NCBI RefSeq assembly: GCF_002294985.1
Contig: NZ_NSGE01000005.1
Coordinates: 511,001-575,000, forward strand
From: Mesorhizobium sp. WSM3862
GTDB lineage: Bacteria; Pseudomonadota; Alphaproteobacteria; Rhizobiales; Rhizobiaceae
Direction of reading: 5' to 3'
Length of the DNA stretch: 64,000 nucleotides
Shown here: piece by piece, positions 55,272 through 64,000 of the stretch
Layout: each line of letters starts with the position of its first letter
Position numbering within the stretch: the first letter of the stretch is position 1
Made by a program: the position numbers and the translations under genes
Notes under the pieces: model-generated
Told to the model about the DNA's origin: nothing
The model's input: only the letters and a program-made list of their open reading frames with translations
Databases searched by the model: none

Positions 55272-56024
55272 ATGACATTCTTCGATGCCGTCCTGCTCTT
55301 CTTCGCGGGCTTTGTCTCGGGCGCGGTGAACGCCGTCGCCGGCGGCGGCACTTTCGTCACCTTCGGTGCCATGACGCTGGTCGGCCTGCCGCCGATCGTT
55401 GCCAACGCAACGTCCTCGGTGACACAGTTTCCGGGCTACATCACCTCGACGCTCGCCTATCTCGACGACATCAGACATTTCTGGCGCCAGGCGCTTGTGC
55501 TCTGCGTGATATCCGGCTTCGGCGCGCTGGCCGGTTCGCTCATTCTGCTGGCGCTCTCCAACACGTCCTTCCGTGCGCTTGTGCCCTGGCTGCTGATCGC
55601 CGCGACCGCCCTGTTCGCGGCCGGTCCGTGGCTGAAGCCGGCGGCCGTACCGGAGCACCAGGCCTCGCTCGGCCCGCTCGCGGGGTCGCTGGCGCAGTTC
55701 CTGACTTCGGTCTATGGCGGCTTCTTCGGCGCCGGCATGGGCGTGATGATGCTTGCCACCCTCGGCCTGACGCAGGCCGGCGACTACCACAAGCTCAATG
55801 CGTTGAAGAACATGCTGGCGGTGGTCATCGCGGCAATCGCCATCCTGGTTTTCGTTTCGGGCGGCGTCGTCGCCTGGCCGCAGGCGATCGTCATGATCCC
55901 CGGCGGGGCGCTGGGCGGCTATGCCGGGGTGTGGATCGCCAGGCGCGTGCCGCAAGGTGTCGTGCGCGGCTTCGTCGTCGCCGTCGGCCTGTTTCTGGCC
56001 TTTTATTACTTCACCAAGGGCTGA
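55272..56024 (+). CDS. TauE/SafE (TSUP) family membrane transporter
   Basis: 250-residue protein with about eight membrane helices. It shows the family's N-terminal [20 protein letters not shown] motif and the equivalent second-half [13 protein letters not shown] motif. The family exports or imports sulfite, organosulfonates or related anions. I use the ATG at 55272, where the first membrane helix begins. The 3' end overlaps trmD on the other strand by 19 bases, and the gene lies between trmD and rplS, which are usually contiguous. Confidence 0.9.
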   Translation: MTFFDAVLLFFAGFVSGAVNAVAGGGTFVTFGAMTLVGLPPIVANATSSVTQFPGYITSTLAYLDDIRHFWRQALVLCVISGFGALAGSLILLALSNTSFRALVPWLLIAATALFAAGPWLKPAAVPEHQASLGPLAGSLAQFLTSVYGGFFGAGMGVMMLATLGLTQAGDYHKLNALKNMLAVVIAAIAILVFVSGGVVAWPQAIVMIPGGALGGYAGVWIARRVPQGVVRGFVVAVGLFLAFYYFTKG

Positions 56025-56707
56025 GCCCCCGCCAGCAGATCGGGCCGGCGCTCCCTCGTCAGCTTCTCAGCCTCGGCGCGACGCCACGCGGCGATCTTCT
56101 TGTGATTGCCGGAGGTCAGCACTTCGGGGATTTGCCTGCCCTCGAACTCCTGCGGCCGCGTGTAATGCGGATGCTCGAGCAGGCCGTTCTCAAAGCTTTC
56201 TTCCTCGCCCGAGACGGCGTTGCCCATCACCCCCGGCAGCAGCCGCACCACCGCATCGAGCAGCACCAGTGCCGCCGGCTCGCCGCCCGACAGGATGAAA
56301 TCGCCGATCGAGACTTCCTCCAGGCCGCGCGCCTCGATCAGCCGCTGGTCGACGCCCTCGAACCGGCCGCAAAGGATGACGGCACCCGGCCCGGCGGCGA
56401 GCTCGCGCACCCGGGCCTGCGTCAGCGGCTTTCCACGCGGGCTCATCAGCAACCTTGGACGTTCATCGCCCTGCGGCGAAGCGTGATCGATGGCCCTGGC
56501 GAGCACATCGGCGCGCATCACCATGCCCGCGCCGCCGCCGGCCGGCGTATCGTCGACGGTGCGATGCCGGTCAGTGGCGAAATCGCGGATCTGGATCGCT
56601 TCCAGCGACCAGGTGCCTGCTTCCAGCGCCCGGCCGGCGAGCGAGAGGCCAAGCGCGCCCGGAAACATCTCCGGATAGAGCGTCAGCACCGAAGCCGTAA
56701 AGCTCAC
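56006..56707 (-). CDS. trmD: tRNA (guanine-N1)-methyltransferase
   Basis: 233-residue SPOUT methyltransferase that makes m1G37 in tRNA. The knotted SAM site is recognisable: [36 protein letters not shown] and [20 protein letters not shown]. The start [14 protein letters not shown] is typical. The ATG at 56707 overlaps the rimM stop by four bases. Confidence 0.96.
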   Translation of the reverse strand: MSFTASVLTLYPEMFPGALGLSLAGRALEAGTWSLEAIQIRDFATDRHRTVDDTPAGGGAGMVMRADVLARAIDHASPQGDERPRLLMSPRGKPLTQARVRELAAGPGAVILCGRFEGVDQRLIEARGLEEVSIGDFILSGGEPAALVLLDAVVRLLPGVMGNAVSGEEESFENGLLEHPHYTRPQEFEGRQIPEVLTSGNHKKIAAWRRAEAEKLTRERRPDLLAGAQPLVK

Positions 56708-57306
56708 CGGTTGCCCCCGGCATCCTTCGGCCCGCGCGGCCGCCCCTTCGGGTCGAACCCGGGCTGACCGGGCGCCTCGCTCTCCTCGTCATCGGCCAGC
56801 CCCGCCGCCAGCGGATCGACCTGAACGAAGCCGTCGGCGATCGACACATGCGGCACGGCGGCTTGCGTGAACGGGATCAGCACGCCCTTGCGGCCGGCGA
56901 GCGTGACGTCGAGTATGTCTCCGCCGCCGAAATTGTGCACGGCGACAATCCTGCCGATGACGCCGGTATCGTCCCTGACCTCCAGGCCGACGAGGTCGGC
57001 ATGGTAGAACTCGTCCTCCTCACCGTCGTCCGGCAGCACCGAACGGTCGACGAACAGTTCCGTGCCGGCAAGCGCCTCGGCCGTGTTGCGGTCGCTGACG
57101 CCCTTGAAGCGCACCACCACTACCGTGCCGGCCGGCCGGATGTCGAGGATCTGGAAGGCACGGCCATCCTTGGTATGCAGCGGCCCGTAGTCGGCGAGCG
57201 CCAACGGATCGCCGGTGAAGGTCTTTACCCGCAATTCGCCCTTGATGCCGTGTGCGGCGCCGATCACGGCCATCTGTACAGGGTTCTCGAGCTTCGACAT
57301 CGGCAT
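56704..57306 (-). CDS. rimM: Ribosome maturation factor RimM
   Basis: 200-residue 16S processing factor. The N-terminal RimM barrel ([26 protein letters not shown]) is followed by a PRC-barrel ([15 protein letters not shown], then [15 protein letters not shown] and the [12 protein letters not shown] end). A Gly/Pro-rich tail follows. Start: ATG 57306 is chosen since AAGGAAG lies close upstream; ATG 57300 is possible. rpsP is not next to it; upstream is xerC in the opposite direction. Confidence 0.94.
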   Translation of the reverse strand: MPMSKLENPVQMAVIGAAHGIKGELRVKTFTGDPLALADYGPLHTKDGRAFQILDIRPAGTVVVVRFKGVSDRNTAEALAGTELFVDRSVLPDDGEEDEFYHADLVGLEVRDDTGVIGRIVAVHNFGGGDILDVTLAGRKGVLIPFTQAAVPHVSIADGFVQVDPLAAGLADDEESEAPGQPGFDPKGRPRGPKDAGGNR

Positions 57307-57398
57307 CACTTCCTTTGCCCTGCTCTAACCCTCTGAAGCCGTCATTTCAATGATCGGCTCTTCACCGCTTCCTAACCTGACTGCCCGAAAATGCTGGC

Positions 57399-58337
57399 AT
57401 GCAGGAATTCCTAATCCCGGCAAAACCCGACCTCCAGGCGGCGCGCGAGAGCTGGCTCAAGATGCTGGCGCGCGAGCGCCGGCTATCGCCCGAAACAGTC
57501 GAAGCCTATGAGCGCGACACGCGCCAGTTCCTGCATTTTCTGACCGGGCATTGCGGCGGCCCGCCCGGCATCTCCGATATCGCCGACCTGCGGCCGGCCG
57601 ACCTGCGCGGCTTCCTCGCCGCGCGCCGGAACGGCGGCGCCGGCGCCCGCACGCTTGGCCGCGGCCTGGCCGGCATCCGTTCGCTGCTGTGCTTTCTCGA
57701 AAAGCGCGGCCTCGTCAACGCGGCGGGTGCGGCCGCCCTGCGCGCGCCGCGCCAGCCGAAATCGCTACCAAAACCGCTGACGGCGAGCGATGCCAAGCAG
57801 GTCGTGACTGTCGAGGGCCAACTGGCGGAGGAACCCTGGATCGCCGCCCGCAACGCCGCCGTGCTGACGCTGCTCTACGGCTCCGGCCTGCGCATCTCGG
57901 AAGCGCTGGGCCTGGCCGGGGCCGATCTCGCCACTGAGGCTGACACGGTCCTGCGCATCACCGGCAAGGGCGGCAAGACAAGGCTGGTGCCGGTGCTGCC
58001 GGTGGCGCTCAGGGCGGTCGCCGAATACCGGCGGCTGTGTCCCTTCCACATCGATCCGAAAGAGCTGCTGTTCCGCGGCGCTCGCGGCGGCCCGCTCAAT
58101 CCGGCCATCGTCCAGCGCGAGATGGCGAAGCTGCGCTCGGCCCTCAACCTGCCGGAAACCGCGACGCCGCATGCCTTGCGCCATTCCTTCGCCACGCATC
58201 TGCTCGGCCGTGGCGGCGACCTGCGCACCATCCAGGAACTGCTCGGCCATGCTAGCCTGTCGACCACCCAGGTCTATACCGGCGTCGATACGGCAAGGCT
58301 GCTCGACATCTACGACCGGGCGCATCCAAGGGCGTGA
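57399..58337 (+). CDS. xerC: Tyrosine recombinase XerC
   Basis: 312-residue site-specific recombinase that resolves chromosome dimers at dif with XerD under control of FtsK. An N-terminal SAM-like core-binding domain (ARERRLSPETVEAYERDTRQ) precedes the catalytic domain with Arg in SGLRISEALGL, the Lys strand TGKGGKTRLVPV, HALRHSFATHL, GHASLSTTQVYT and the terminal Tyr nucleophile in that segment. The protein could also be XerD; I favour XerC on length and N-terminus. FtsK, its partner, lies at 30859. Confidence 0.9.
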   Translation: MQEFLIPAKPDLQAARESWLKMLARERRLSPETVEAYERDTRQFLHFLTGHCGGPPGISDIADLRPADLRGFLAARRNGGAGARTLGRGLAGIRSLLCFLEKRGLVNAAGAAALRAPRQPKSLPKPLTASDAKQVVTVEGQLAEEPWIAARNAAVLTLLYGSGLRISEALGLAGADLATEADTVLRITGKGGKTRLVPVLPVALRAVAEYRRLCPFHIDPKELLFRGARGGPLNPAIVQREMAKLRSALNLPETATPHALRHSFATHLLGRGGDLRTIQELLGHASLSTTQVYTGVDTARLLDIYDRAHPRA

Positions 58338-58478
58338 AGCGTTTGGCGAAGCCGCCCCGCTTCCTCGTGCCAAGACGGAGCAACGAGCGGAGTGAACCCT
58401 GAAATGGTGGCTGCAGGTCGAAACCGGCGGCTGTCGAACAGCTGCAGGTAGCCTGACCCAACCTTGACATTCTTCGAA

Positions 58479-58508
58479 AGGCGGCCGCCCGTTTCCCGGC
58501 GGCCGCCT
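58479..58508 (-). terminator. Terminator of the SH3/DUF1236 gene
   Basis: 11-bp stem AGGCGGCCGCC/GGCGGCCGCCT (58479-58489 and 58498-58508) with an 8-base loop, followed on the minus strand by TTTCG. It lies 15 bases past the gene's stop. The remaining 140 bases toward xerC show nothing recognisable. Confidence 0.75.
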
Positions 58509-58523
58509 CTCGAATACCCTAGG

Positions 58524-59129
58524 TCAGCGCATCACGTAGACAATGCGCCGCGTGCCCGGATCGACCAGCGCCGGCTGGTTGTTCACATAGACATAGCGGT
58601 AGTTGTAATCCGGGATCTCGCGCAGCTCGACCGTATCGGGCAGCACCGCGCCGGTCACCACTTCGCCCTCGAGATAGACCGGTTCGACCCGGTGCGTGGT
58701 GACATAGGTGCCGACCTCGGCCGGCGGCCTGGCGATCGGCTCGATGGCGTCGTCGCCGGAAACGATGGCGCCGGTGTAGGTGTCAGTGGTGTAGATATCA
58801 TCGGTCGGCGGAGCCACGACGGCAATGCCGGCATCGGCCGGCCGGCGTGTCACCACAACACGGCTGCCGCCGAATTCGGCAGTCACATAGTCGGAATAGA
58901 CCCAACCTTTGCCGCCGGCTTCGGCGATGGTGCACCATTTGCTGCCTTCGATGCAGCCTCTGAGCGTCGCCGACTGGCCGGCAGCCAGCACGCCGATAAC
59001 GGGATATTGCGGGCCGGGGCCGGCGCGGACATTCAGATCCGTCACTGCCGAGACGGGCGTGTCGGCAAGCGCCGCGCCCGACATGGCAAGCAGCGCACCG
59101 GCAAGTGCCGGAAACAATAGACTTTTCAT
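58524..59129 (-). CDS. Secreted SH3-domain/DUF1236 protein
   Basis: 201-residue exported protein. A signal peptide (MKSLLFPALAGALLAMSGAA) is followed by a bacterial SH3 domain (TDLNVRAGPGPQYPVIGVLA, with GWVYSDYV) and a C-terminal DUF1236 domain (YLEGEVVTGAVLPDTVELRE, then YVNNQPALVDPGTRRIVYV). The SH3 domain probably binds peptidoglycan. GGAGAGAAAT precedes the ATG. This combination is frequent in Rhizobiales. Confidence 0.88.
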   Translation of the reverse strand: MKSLLFPALAGALLAMSGAALADTPVSAVTDLNVRAGPGPQYPVIGVLAAGQSATLRGCIEGSKWCTIAEAGGKGWVYSDYVTAEFGGSRVVVTRRPADAGIAVVAPPTDDIYTTDTYTGAIVSGDDAIEPIARPPAEVGTYVTTHRVEPVYLEGEVVTGAVLPDTVELREIPDYNYRYVYVNNQPALVDPGTRRIVYVMR

Positions 59130-59193
59130 GATTTCTCTCCGTTCTCAACGCTCCCTCGGGCTCGAAAACGAACCAGAACCTTATGCGTTCCGG

Positions 59194-60288
59194 CTAAAGT
59201 GCCGTCGCCTGCTCACGAATTGTTCCATTTGTTTTGGGCAAGTCGGTCAAAAGCTGGTGAACGAAGGCCAGTTTTTGCGCCGTCATCTCCGAAATGACGA
59301 AGGGATAAAGGTCGGGCAGACCCATGCAGCGGTTGATCGAATTGGAGGCCTCCGACAGCACCAGCCAGCGGGCGAGGATCCTTTCGAACGGTTCCGGCGG
59401 CGGATCGGGTTCGGCGGGCTCCCGCAACGGATGTCCCCCTGTATCGCCAGGCGGCAGGTCGTTGGCTTCCACCGTCTCCAGCCGGCCGAGCGGAAAATTC
59501 AGCGCATGCACCATCTCCAGCGTGTCGGTGATGTGCAGGTGGTGCGCCCAGGTCTCGGCCCAGTCTTCCCAGGGGTGGGACGCCGCATAGGCCGAGATGT
59601 GGCGCTGCTCCCAGTCCGGCGGCGCGCCCTTGGCGTAGTGGGCCTTCAGCGCTTGCTCGTAGTCGACCCGCTCGTCGCCGAACAGAGCGCGAAAGCCTGA
59701 AAGCCGCTCGGGATCGTCGCGGATCAGCCGGTCCCAGTAATAATGGCCGAGCTCGTGGCGGAAGTGGCCGAGCAAGGTGCGGTAGTTCTCGCCCATCTCG
59801 ACACGCCGCCGCTCGCGCTCGGCGGAATCGGCCTCGGCGACGTTAAGGGTGATCCTGCCGTTGTCGTGGCCGGTCAGGATGCGCTCGCCGCCTGGTCCGC
59901 CGCCGATCGGATCGGCGAGGAAGTCAAAAGCGAGCCCGGCCTCGTCCTGCGGTCCGGCCTTGGGCGCCACCGGCAAGCCGAAGGCGAGCAGCGAATAGAC
60001 GGCGCGTTTCTTGGCCGCCTCGACGCGGATCCAGCGCCGACGGTTGCCCTCCACCGAAAGGTCGGGGATCCATTGGTTGAGCGCGCAAGCGCGGCAGAAA
60101 ATCCTGCCCGGCTCGGCCCGCCAGTTGCAGGCGCACTCGTCGGCATTTCCGCATGGAACGGCGTCGCCGCCGCAAAGCACGAAACACGCCCGCTCCGGAT
60201 CATAAAGCACCAGGCTTGAACAGTTCAGGCATTGCGCGTTCTCAAAATAGAGACGGTGGCCGCAATGAGGGCAGTCGAACAGCTTCAT
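59194..60288 (-). CDS. Zinc-ribbon-containing putative zinc metallopeptidase
   Basis: 364-residue protein. The N-terminus holds a zinc ribbon (CPHCGHRLYFENAQCLNC) and more Cys pairs (GDAVPCGN, CRAC). The peptidase-like domain has the HExxH motif RHELGHYYW (His178, Glu179, His182) and a downstream WAETWAHHLH that can supply the third ligand. The family is annotated as zinc-binding metallopeptidase of unknown substrate. There is no signal peptide, so it acts in the cytoplasm. Confidence 0.86.
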   Translation of the reverse strand: MKLFDCPHCGHRLYFENAQCLNCSSLVLYDPERACFVLCGGDAVPCGNADECACNWRAEPGRIFCRACALNQWIPDLSVEGNRRRWIRVEAAKKRAVYSLLAFGLPVAPKAGPQDEAGLAFDFLADPIGGGPGGERILTGHDNGRITLNVAEADSAERERRRVEMGENYRTLLGHFRHELGHYYWDRLIRDDPERLSGFRALFGDERVDYEQALKAHYAKGAPPDWEQRHISAYAASHPWEDWAETWAHHLHITDTLEMVHALNFPLGRLETVEANDLPPGDTGGHPLREPAEPDPPPEPFERILARWLVLSEASNSINRCMGLPDLYPFVISEMTAQKLAFVHQLLTDLPKTNGTIREQATAL

Positions 60289-60366
60289 CGGTCATCGAAC
60301 CGCGGGAAAAAAGGTCAACGAAGTTAGGCAACGCCCAAACGCCCGTCGCCGGCCGTCGTTCCGTTT

Positions 60367-60605
60367 CTATTTCGTCGCGAGCAGGGCGACGCCCCGCCTG
60401 GCCACGCTTTCGCCTGACAATGTCGCACCGCCACAAGTCTGGATGAGCGGTCCGGCGACATGCTCGCCGGCGAAGAAGATCTTCTCCGCCACCGCCTGCA
60501 ACAGTGTGGCGCGCGCTTCGGAACGGTCGGATTGGGCAGCCGCATAGCCGAGCCTGCGCCAATGATCACAACATCGACGTCTTCCCAAAAGACACACACA
60601 ATAAA
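60367..60605 (-). pseudogene. Remnant of a flavin-containing amine oxidase
   Basis: On the minus strand one frame reads DVVIIGAGSA (an FAD Rossmann start) at about 60545-60580. A second frame continues with GYAAAQ and then SEARATLLQAVAEKIFFAGE, followed by GPLIQTCGGATLSGESVARR and a TAG at 60367-60369. These are the N-terminal and C-terminal ends of a flavin amine oxidase joined with the roughly 350-residue middle missing, and out of frame. The surrounding 467-bp gap (60289-60755) holds no other gene. Confidence 0.7.
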
Positions 60606-60755
60606 TCCTTGCGCCATAATTTATGCTTGATCGTGGGCAAATTCCCCGGCATTCGCCAGCTTCAAGCGCTGCGCAGCCCGCGCGGGCGGTGACAACCGGG
60701 CGCTTCACTGGCAGATTTGCAGCCGGGACGTGATTCAGGCAACCAGGAGAACGAT

Positions 60756-61553
60756 ATGGCATTTTTTGCCAAGGGAAGGATTTTCATGGCCGCCGTTGTG
60801 GCGGCTTTCGGGCTGGCGACAGGCGCGCAGGCCGCGGCCAGCTGCGGCAAGAACGGCGCCGGCTTCGACGCATGGAAACAGCAATTTGCCGCGGAAGCAC
60901 AAGCCGAGGGCGTGGGCCAGAGGGGTCTGTCCGCGTTGGCCGGCGCGACTTACGCGACAAGGACGATCGCTGCCGACCGCGCGATCCACAAGGCTTTCAG
61001 CGGCTCGGTGGAAGCGTTCATGCAGCGTCGTGGGGGGGCCGCGATCATTTCCAAGGGCCGTGCGTTGAAGAAGCAGAACGCGGCGATGTTCGACAGGATC
61101 GAACAGACTTACGGCGTGCCGCCGGGCGTCCTGCTTGCGATCTGGGGCATGGAGACTGGCTTCGGCGCGTCGATGGGCAACCAGAACACGGTCTCCGCCA
61201 TTCTGACGCTGGCCTATGATTGCCGCCGCCCGGACTATTTCACCCCCCATGCCATCGCCGCCCTGAAGCTGGTCGATCGCGGCGCGCTGACCGCCTCCTC
61301 GGTCGGCGCCATGCATGGCGAGATCGGCCATACGCAGTTCCTGCCCGGAAATGTTCTGAAGTATGGCGTCGGCAACGGAAATCTGCGCGACAGGAACACG
61401 GCGCTGGCCTCCACCGCCAACTTCCTCAAAGCCCATGGCTGGCAGGCCGGGGCGGGCTATGAGGCGAATATGGGCGCCATCGCCGGCTGGAATTCGGCAA
61501 GCGTCTACCAGCAGGCCATCGCCCGCATCGCCGAGGCGATCGACGCCAACTGA
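60756..61553 (+). CDS. Lytic murein transglycosylase (MltB-like)
   Basis: 265-residue exported peptidoglycan lyase. A signal peptide (RIFMAAVVAAFGLATGAQA) precedes the SLT_2-type domain: the catalytic Glu133 in IWGMETGFGASMG and GEIGHTQFLPGNVLKYGVG match MltB-like enzymes. The shorter length means that the C-terminal peptidoglycan-binding domain of other MltB proteins is absent. CAGGAGAA precedes the ATG at 60756. Confidence 0.9.
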   Translation: MAFFAKGRIFMAAVVAAFGLATGAQAAASCGKNGAGFDAWKQQFAAEAQAEGVGQRGLSALAGATYATRTIAADRAIHKAFSGSVEAFMQRRGGAAIISKGRALKKQNAAMFDRIEQTYGVPPGVLLAIWGMETGFGASMGNQNTVSAILTLAYDCRRPDYFTPHAIAALKLVDRGALTASSVGAMHGEIGHTQFLPGNVLKYGVGNGNLRDRNTALASTANFLKAHGWQAGAGYEANMGAIAGWNSASVYQQAIARIAEAIDAN

Positions 61554-61576
61554 TGCAATATCTCCATTCCGACGAG

Positions 61577-61601
61577 AAGCCCGGCCTGCGCCGGGCTTTT
61601 T
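61577..61601 (+). terminator. Terminator of the lytic transglycosylase gene
   Basis: 9-bp stem AAGCCCGGC/GCCGGGCTT with a CTGC loop and TTTT after it, 23 bases past the stop codon. Confidence 0.85.
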
Positions 61602-61666
61602 GTTACGGAGCAAGGATCAAAACCCAACCACCCGGAACGACCAGGTTCGATCTCATCACCTAACTC

Positions 61667-62254
61667 TCAATCATTCGCGTAGCCGCTCAATGGGCATTTC
61701 CGGGAAACGGGAATCCGGAAGGTACCGGTAGTGCCGTTGCAGGTACGGAATTTGGGGTTCCGCGGCGCTGAAGGAGCCGCCTTTGGCCTGTCCTCGATCA
61801 CCGTCGGGACTCCGGCAGCTTGCGAGTAGCTGCCGCCTAAGGGGCATTTCTCGGAAGCGGCAACCTCGAAGAAGCCGGTGATAACATTTGAGCAGGTACG
61901 GAATTTAGAGTTCCGCGGCGCCGTTGTGGCCGCAGCAGCCGCCTTGGACTTGCCCTTGATGACCAACCAGATTTCGGTCGGCTGGTCGAGCTGCAGCCTG
62001 TTTATGTCGGAGTAGCTGATGCGGCCGCTGCGTATCCCCTCGGCTATGCGCTGGCAGAACAAGGCCGGCATGCGCTCCTGCGAGACGCCCATGAAGGAGG
62101 CGATTTCGTGCTTGAACGTGATGCTCCATAGATGGACAGCGGAGATGCACCCGTCCAAACTAGCCGCAGGCGCCTGCTTCGTGGCTGCTTGCGAGGACCC
62201 GCACGTCATCAAGGTCAACGCCGTCGCGACCAGAAGAGAAATACTACTTTTCAC
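61667..62254 (-). CDS. Secreted hypothetical protein with two Cys-motif repeats
   Basis: 195-residue exported protein. A hydrophobic leader (SISLLVATALTLMTCGSSQA) precedes a domain with LWSITFKHEIASFMGVSQER. The C-terminal third holds two copies of one motif: NSKFRTC...TGFFEVAASEKCPLGG and NPKFRTC...TGTFRIPVSRKCPLSG. Each has two Cys about 20 residues apart, so two disulphides are likely. The start is uncertain: GTG 62254 (after GGGGG) or TTG 62260. The leader also has a Cys (LMTCGSS) that could be a lipobox. No family recognised. Confidence 0.72.
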   Translation of the reverse strand: MKSSISLLVATALTLMTCGSSQAATKQAPAASLDGCISAVHLWSITFKHEIASFMGVSQERMPALFCQRIAEGIRSGRISYSDINRLQLDQPTEIWLVIKGKSKAAAAATTAPRNSKFRTCSNVITGFFEVAASEKCPLGGSYSQAAGVPTVIEDRPKAAPSAPRNPKFRTCNGTTGTFRIPVSRKCPLSGYAND

Positions 62255-62361
62255 TGTCAAAACCCCCGCATCCCGCTGGCGAACTCAATTGGCGCGGCGG
62301 AAAGGTCAAACGATAGTTCTCTGAAGTGGTCTGAACTTTTCTTAGATTAGATACGCGAAAT

Positions 62362-62388
62362 AAAACCCGGCGTCTCCGCCGGGTTTTT
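62362..62388 (-). terminator. Terminator of argG
   Basis: 11-bp stem AAAACCCGGCG/CGCCGGGTTTT (62362-62372 and 62377-62387) with a TCTC loop; the minus strand continues with TATTTCG. It lies 32 bases past the argG stop. Confidence 0.85.
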
Positions 62389-62419
62389 CCCGCTTATCTC
62401 AACTTTCGACGTTCGGATA

Positions 62420-63643
62420 TCAGCCTTCGCGGTTCCTTGCCGCCAGCGTCCGCAACCGCAGCGCATTGAGACGGATGAAGCCGGCGGCGTCCTTCTGGTC
62501 GTAGGCGCCGCGGTCGTCCTCGAAGGTGACCAACGCGTCGGAATAGAGCGTCTTCTTCGACTTGCGGCCGGTGACGATGACATTGCCCTTGTAGAGCTTC
62601 AGCCGCACCGCGCCTTCGACGTCTTCCTGGCTCTTGTCGATCATTGCCTGCAGCATCACGCGCTCGGGCGAGAACCAGAAGCCGTTGTAGATCAGCTCGG
62701 CATAGCGCGGCATGAACTCGTCCTTGAGGTGCCCGGCACCGCGGTCGAGCGTGATCGATTCGATCGCCCGGTGGGCGGCGATCAGGATGGTGCCGCCGGG
62801 GGTCTCGTAGACGCCGCGCGACTTCATGCCGACGAAACGGTTTTCGACAAGGTCGAGACGGCCGATGCCGTTGTCGCGGCCGAGGTCGTTGAGCGCCGCC
62901 AGCATGGTCGCCGGCGACAGTTTTTTGCCGTTGAGCGCGACCGGATCGCCCTTCAGGAATTCGACCTCGATCTCGGTGACGACGTCCGGCGCGTCCATCG
63001 GCGAGACGGTGCGCTGGTGGACGAATTCCGGCGGCTCGCTCCACGGATCCTCGAGCACCTTGCCTTCCGAGGAGGAATGCAAAAGGTTGGCGTCGACCGA
63101 GAACGGCGCATCGCCGCGCTTGTCCTTCGGCACTGGGATCTGGTGCTGCTCGGCGAAGTTGATGAGATCGGTGCGCGACTTGAACGACCAGTCCCGCCAC
63201 GGCGCGATGACTTTGATGTCGGGGTTCAGCGCGTAAGCCGAAAGTTCGAAGCGGACCTGGTCATTGCCCTTGCCGGTGGCGCCATGCGCGATGGCGTCGG
63301 CACCTGTTTCTTTGGCGATCTCGACCAGATGCTTGGAGATCAGCGGCCGGGCGATCGAAGTGCCGAGCAGATATGTGCCTTCATAGACGGCGTTGGCGCG
63401 GAACATCGGGAAGACGAAGTCCGAAACGAATTCCTCGCGCACGTCGACGATGCGGATGTCCTTGATGCCCATCATCTCGGCCTTGCGGCGCGCCGGCTCC
63501 AGCTCGCCGCCCTGGCCGAGATCGGCGGTGAAGGTGACGACTTCGGCGCCGAGCTCGGTCTGCAGCCATTTCAGGATGATGGAGGTGTCGAGGCCGCCGG
63601 AATAGGCGAGCACGACTTTCTTGACGTCTTTGGTCTTGGACAT
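62420..63643 (-). CDS. argG: Argininosuccinate synthase
   Basis: 407-residue enzyme joining citrulline and aspartate with ATP in arginine synthesis. The ATP-pyrophosphatase P-loop [18 protein letters not shown] is at the N-terminus, followed by [16 protein letters not shown] and SKSPLLSAY-like [17 protein letters not shown]. The start MSKTKDVKK is at the ATG at 63643. It diverges from a LysE-type exporter gene; both may be controlled by arginine, but no ArgP site is evident. Confidence 0.97.
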   Translation of the reverse strand: MSKTKDVKKVVLAYSGGLDTSIILKWLQTELGAEVVTFTADLGQGGELEPARRKAEMMGIKDIRIVDVREEFVSDFVFPMFRANAVYEGTYLLGTSIARPLISKHLVEIAKETGADAIAHGATGKGNDQVRFELSAYALNPDIKVIAPWRDWSFKSRTDLINFAEQHQIPVPKDKRGDAPFSVDANLLHSSSEGKVLEDPWSEPPEFVHQRTVSPMDAPDVVTEIEVEFLKGDPVALNGKKLSPATMLAALNDLGRDNGIGRLDLVENRFVGMKSRGVYETPGGTILIAAHRAIESITLDRGAGHLKDEFMPRYAELIYNGFWFSPERVMLQAMIDKSQEDVEGAVRLKLYKGNVIVTGRKSKKTLYSDALVTFEDDRGAYDQKDAAGFIRLNALRLRTLAARNREG

Positions 63644-63823
63644 TTTGGCGGTTCCGCGGGAAGATGGCTTCGCGGGCGAGGTATCACGGCCCTTCCGGGC
63701 GGCGCAAGAGACGAACAGATGCCCGCCGATGGCACAGGCTGGGCCAGATGTTTGCCTGAACAGACGCTGGCGACGCAAAAATCGCCGCGCTATAGAGCTG
63801 CGCGATCCACTCCGAGGCGACCC

Positions 63824-64000
63824 ATGTCCTTCATTCCCGACACTTCGACGCTCATCCAGTTCGCCATCGCCACGCTCATCCTGGCGATCACGCCGGGACC
63901 GGACATGACGCTGTTCGTGTCGCGTACGCTGAGCCAGGGCCGCGCCACCGGCTTCGCCTCGATGGCAGGCGCGCTCACCGGCACGTTGGTCCACACCACA
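63824..64000 (+). CDS. LysE-family translocator (partial, 5' end)
   Basis: The first 59 residues of a membrane exporter. The start [20 protein letters not shown] and the diagnostic [18 protein letters not shown] motif place it in the LysE/RhtB family of amino-acid exporters. GAGGCG precedes the ATG. The frame is open to the window end. Its position next to argG fits amino-acid export, though the substrate cannot be told. Confidence 0.85.
   Translation, partial: MSFIPDTSTLIQFAIATLILAITPGPDMTLFVSRTLSQGRATGFASMAGALTGTLVHTT

Overview
The window is one contiguous piece of a GC-rich alphaproteobacterial chromosome. It looks like a Rhizobiales member of the Phyllobacteriaceae, closest in style to Mesorhizobium. 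Reasons: a MucR/Ros regulator with an Asp in place of a zinc-ligand Cys, the hemC-hemD-mic60-hemY order, an OmpR-type regulator of the CenR kind, candidate CtrA boxes, DUF1127 and DUF1236 proteins, and several families of rhizobial intergenic repeats. I see no phage, insertion sequence, CRISPR array, tRNA or rRNA; most of the window is core chromosome.

Layout. 1-3357 (minus): an operon for sugar or sugar-lactone uptake and use (4-OT-like tautomerase, SMP-30 lactonase, periplasmic sugar-binding protein, ABC ATPase running off the left edge), with two palindromes in the divergent promoter region. 3499-3837: small ABM monooxygenase. 3860-5877 (minus): a NarL-type two-component pair. 6106-11676 (plus): cytosolic GH15 glucoamylase, gnd, zwf and a PpgK-like ROK glucokinase, which together would turn an internal alpha-glucan into NADPH and ribulose-5-phosphate. 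11867-14937: MucR-like regulator, aminotransferase, MFS exporter. 15007-21055 (minus): hemC-hemD-mic60-hemY-terB-GATase. 21277-25372 (plus): tsaD-gpsA-yciI and EVE/methyltransferase genes. 25450-28926: LysR and DUF1127 divergent pair, L,D-transpeptidase, CenR-like regulator, cyclic-nucleotide-binding protein. 28960-33516 (minus): ftsK, lolA, xthA. 34298-36014 (minus): glnK-amtB with a sigma-54-like promoter. 36263-41364: tesB, UbiH-type hydroxylase and small genes. 41661-45533 (minus): sdhC-sdhD-sdhA-DUF3052-sdhB. 46813-49323 (minus): two tandem membrane diguanylate cyclases. 49825-54084 (minus): leuC, a methyltransferase and an amino-acid ABC permease/binding-protein pair. 54431-57306: rplS, trmD and rimM with a TauE/SafE gene placed between them on the other strand. 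57399-64000: xerC, SH3/DUF1236 protein, zinc peptidase, a flavin amine oxidase remnant, a lytic transglycosylase, a Cys-repeat secreted protein, argG and the start of a LysE exporter.

I found no obviously new defence or mobile system. The observations most worth testing are: MITE-like palindromic elements with long terminal inverted repeats (including a copy reduced to the two termini); a GntR/FadR-type operator without a neighbouring regulator; a CtrA box ahead of ftsK; the GH15-gnd-zwf-glucokinase cluster beside a two-component system; a DUF3052-type gene inside the succinate dehydrogenase operon; an alphaproteobacterial Mic60 operon that extends into TerB and a glutamine amidotransferase; and a TauE/SafE gene interrupting trmD-rplS.
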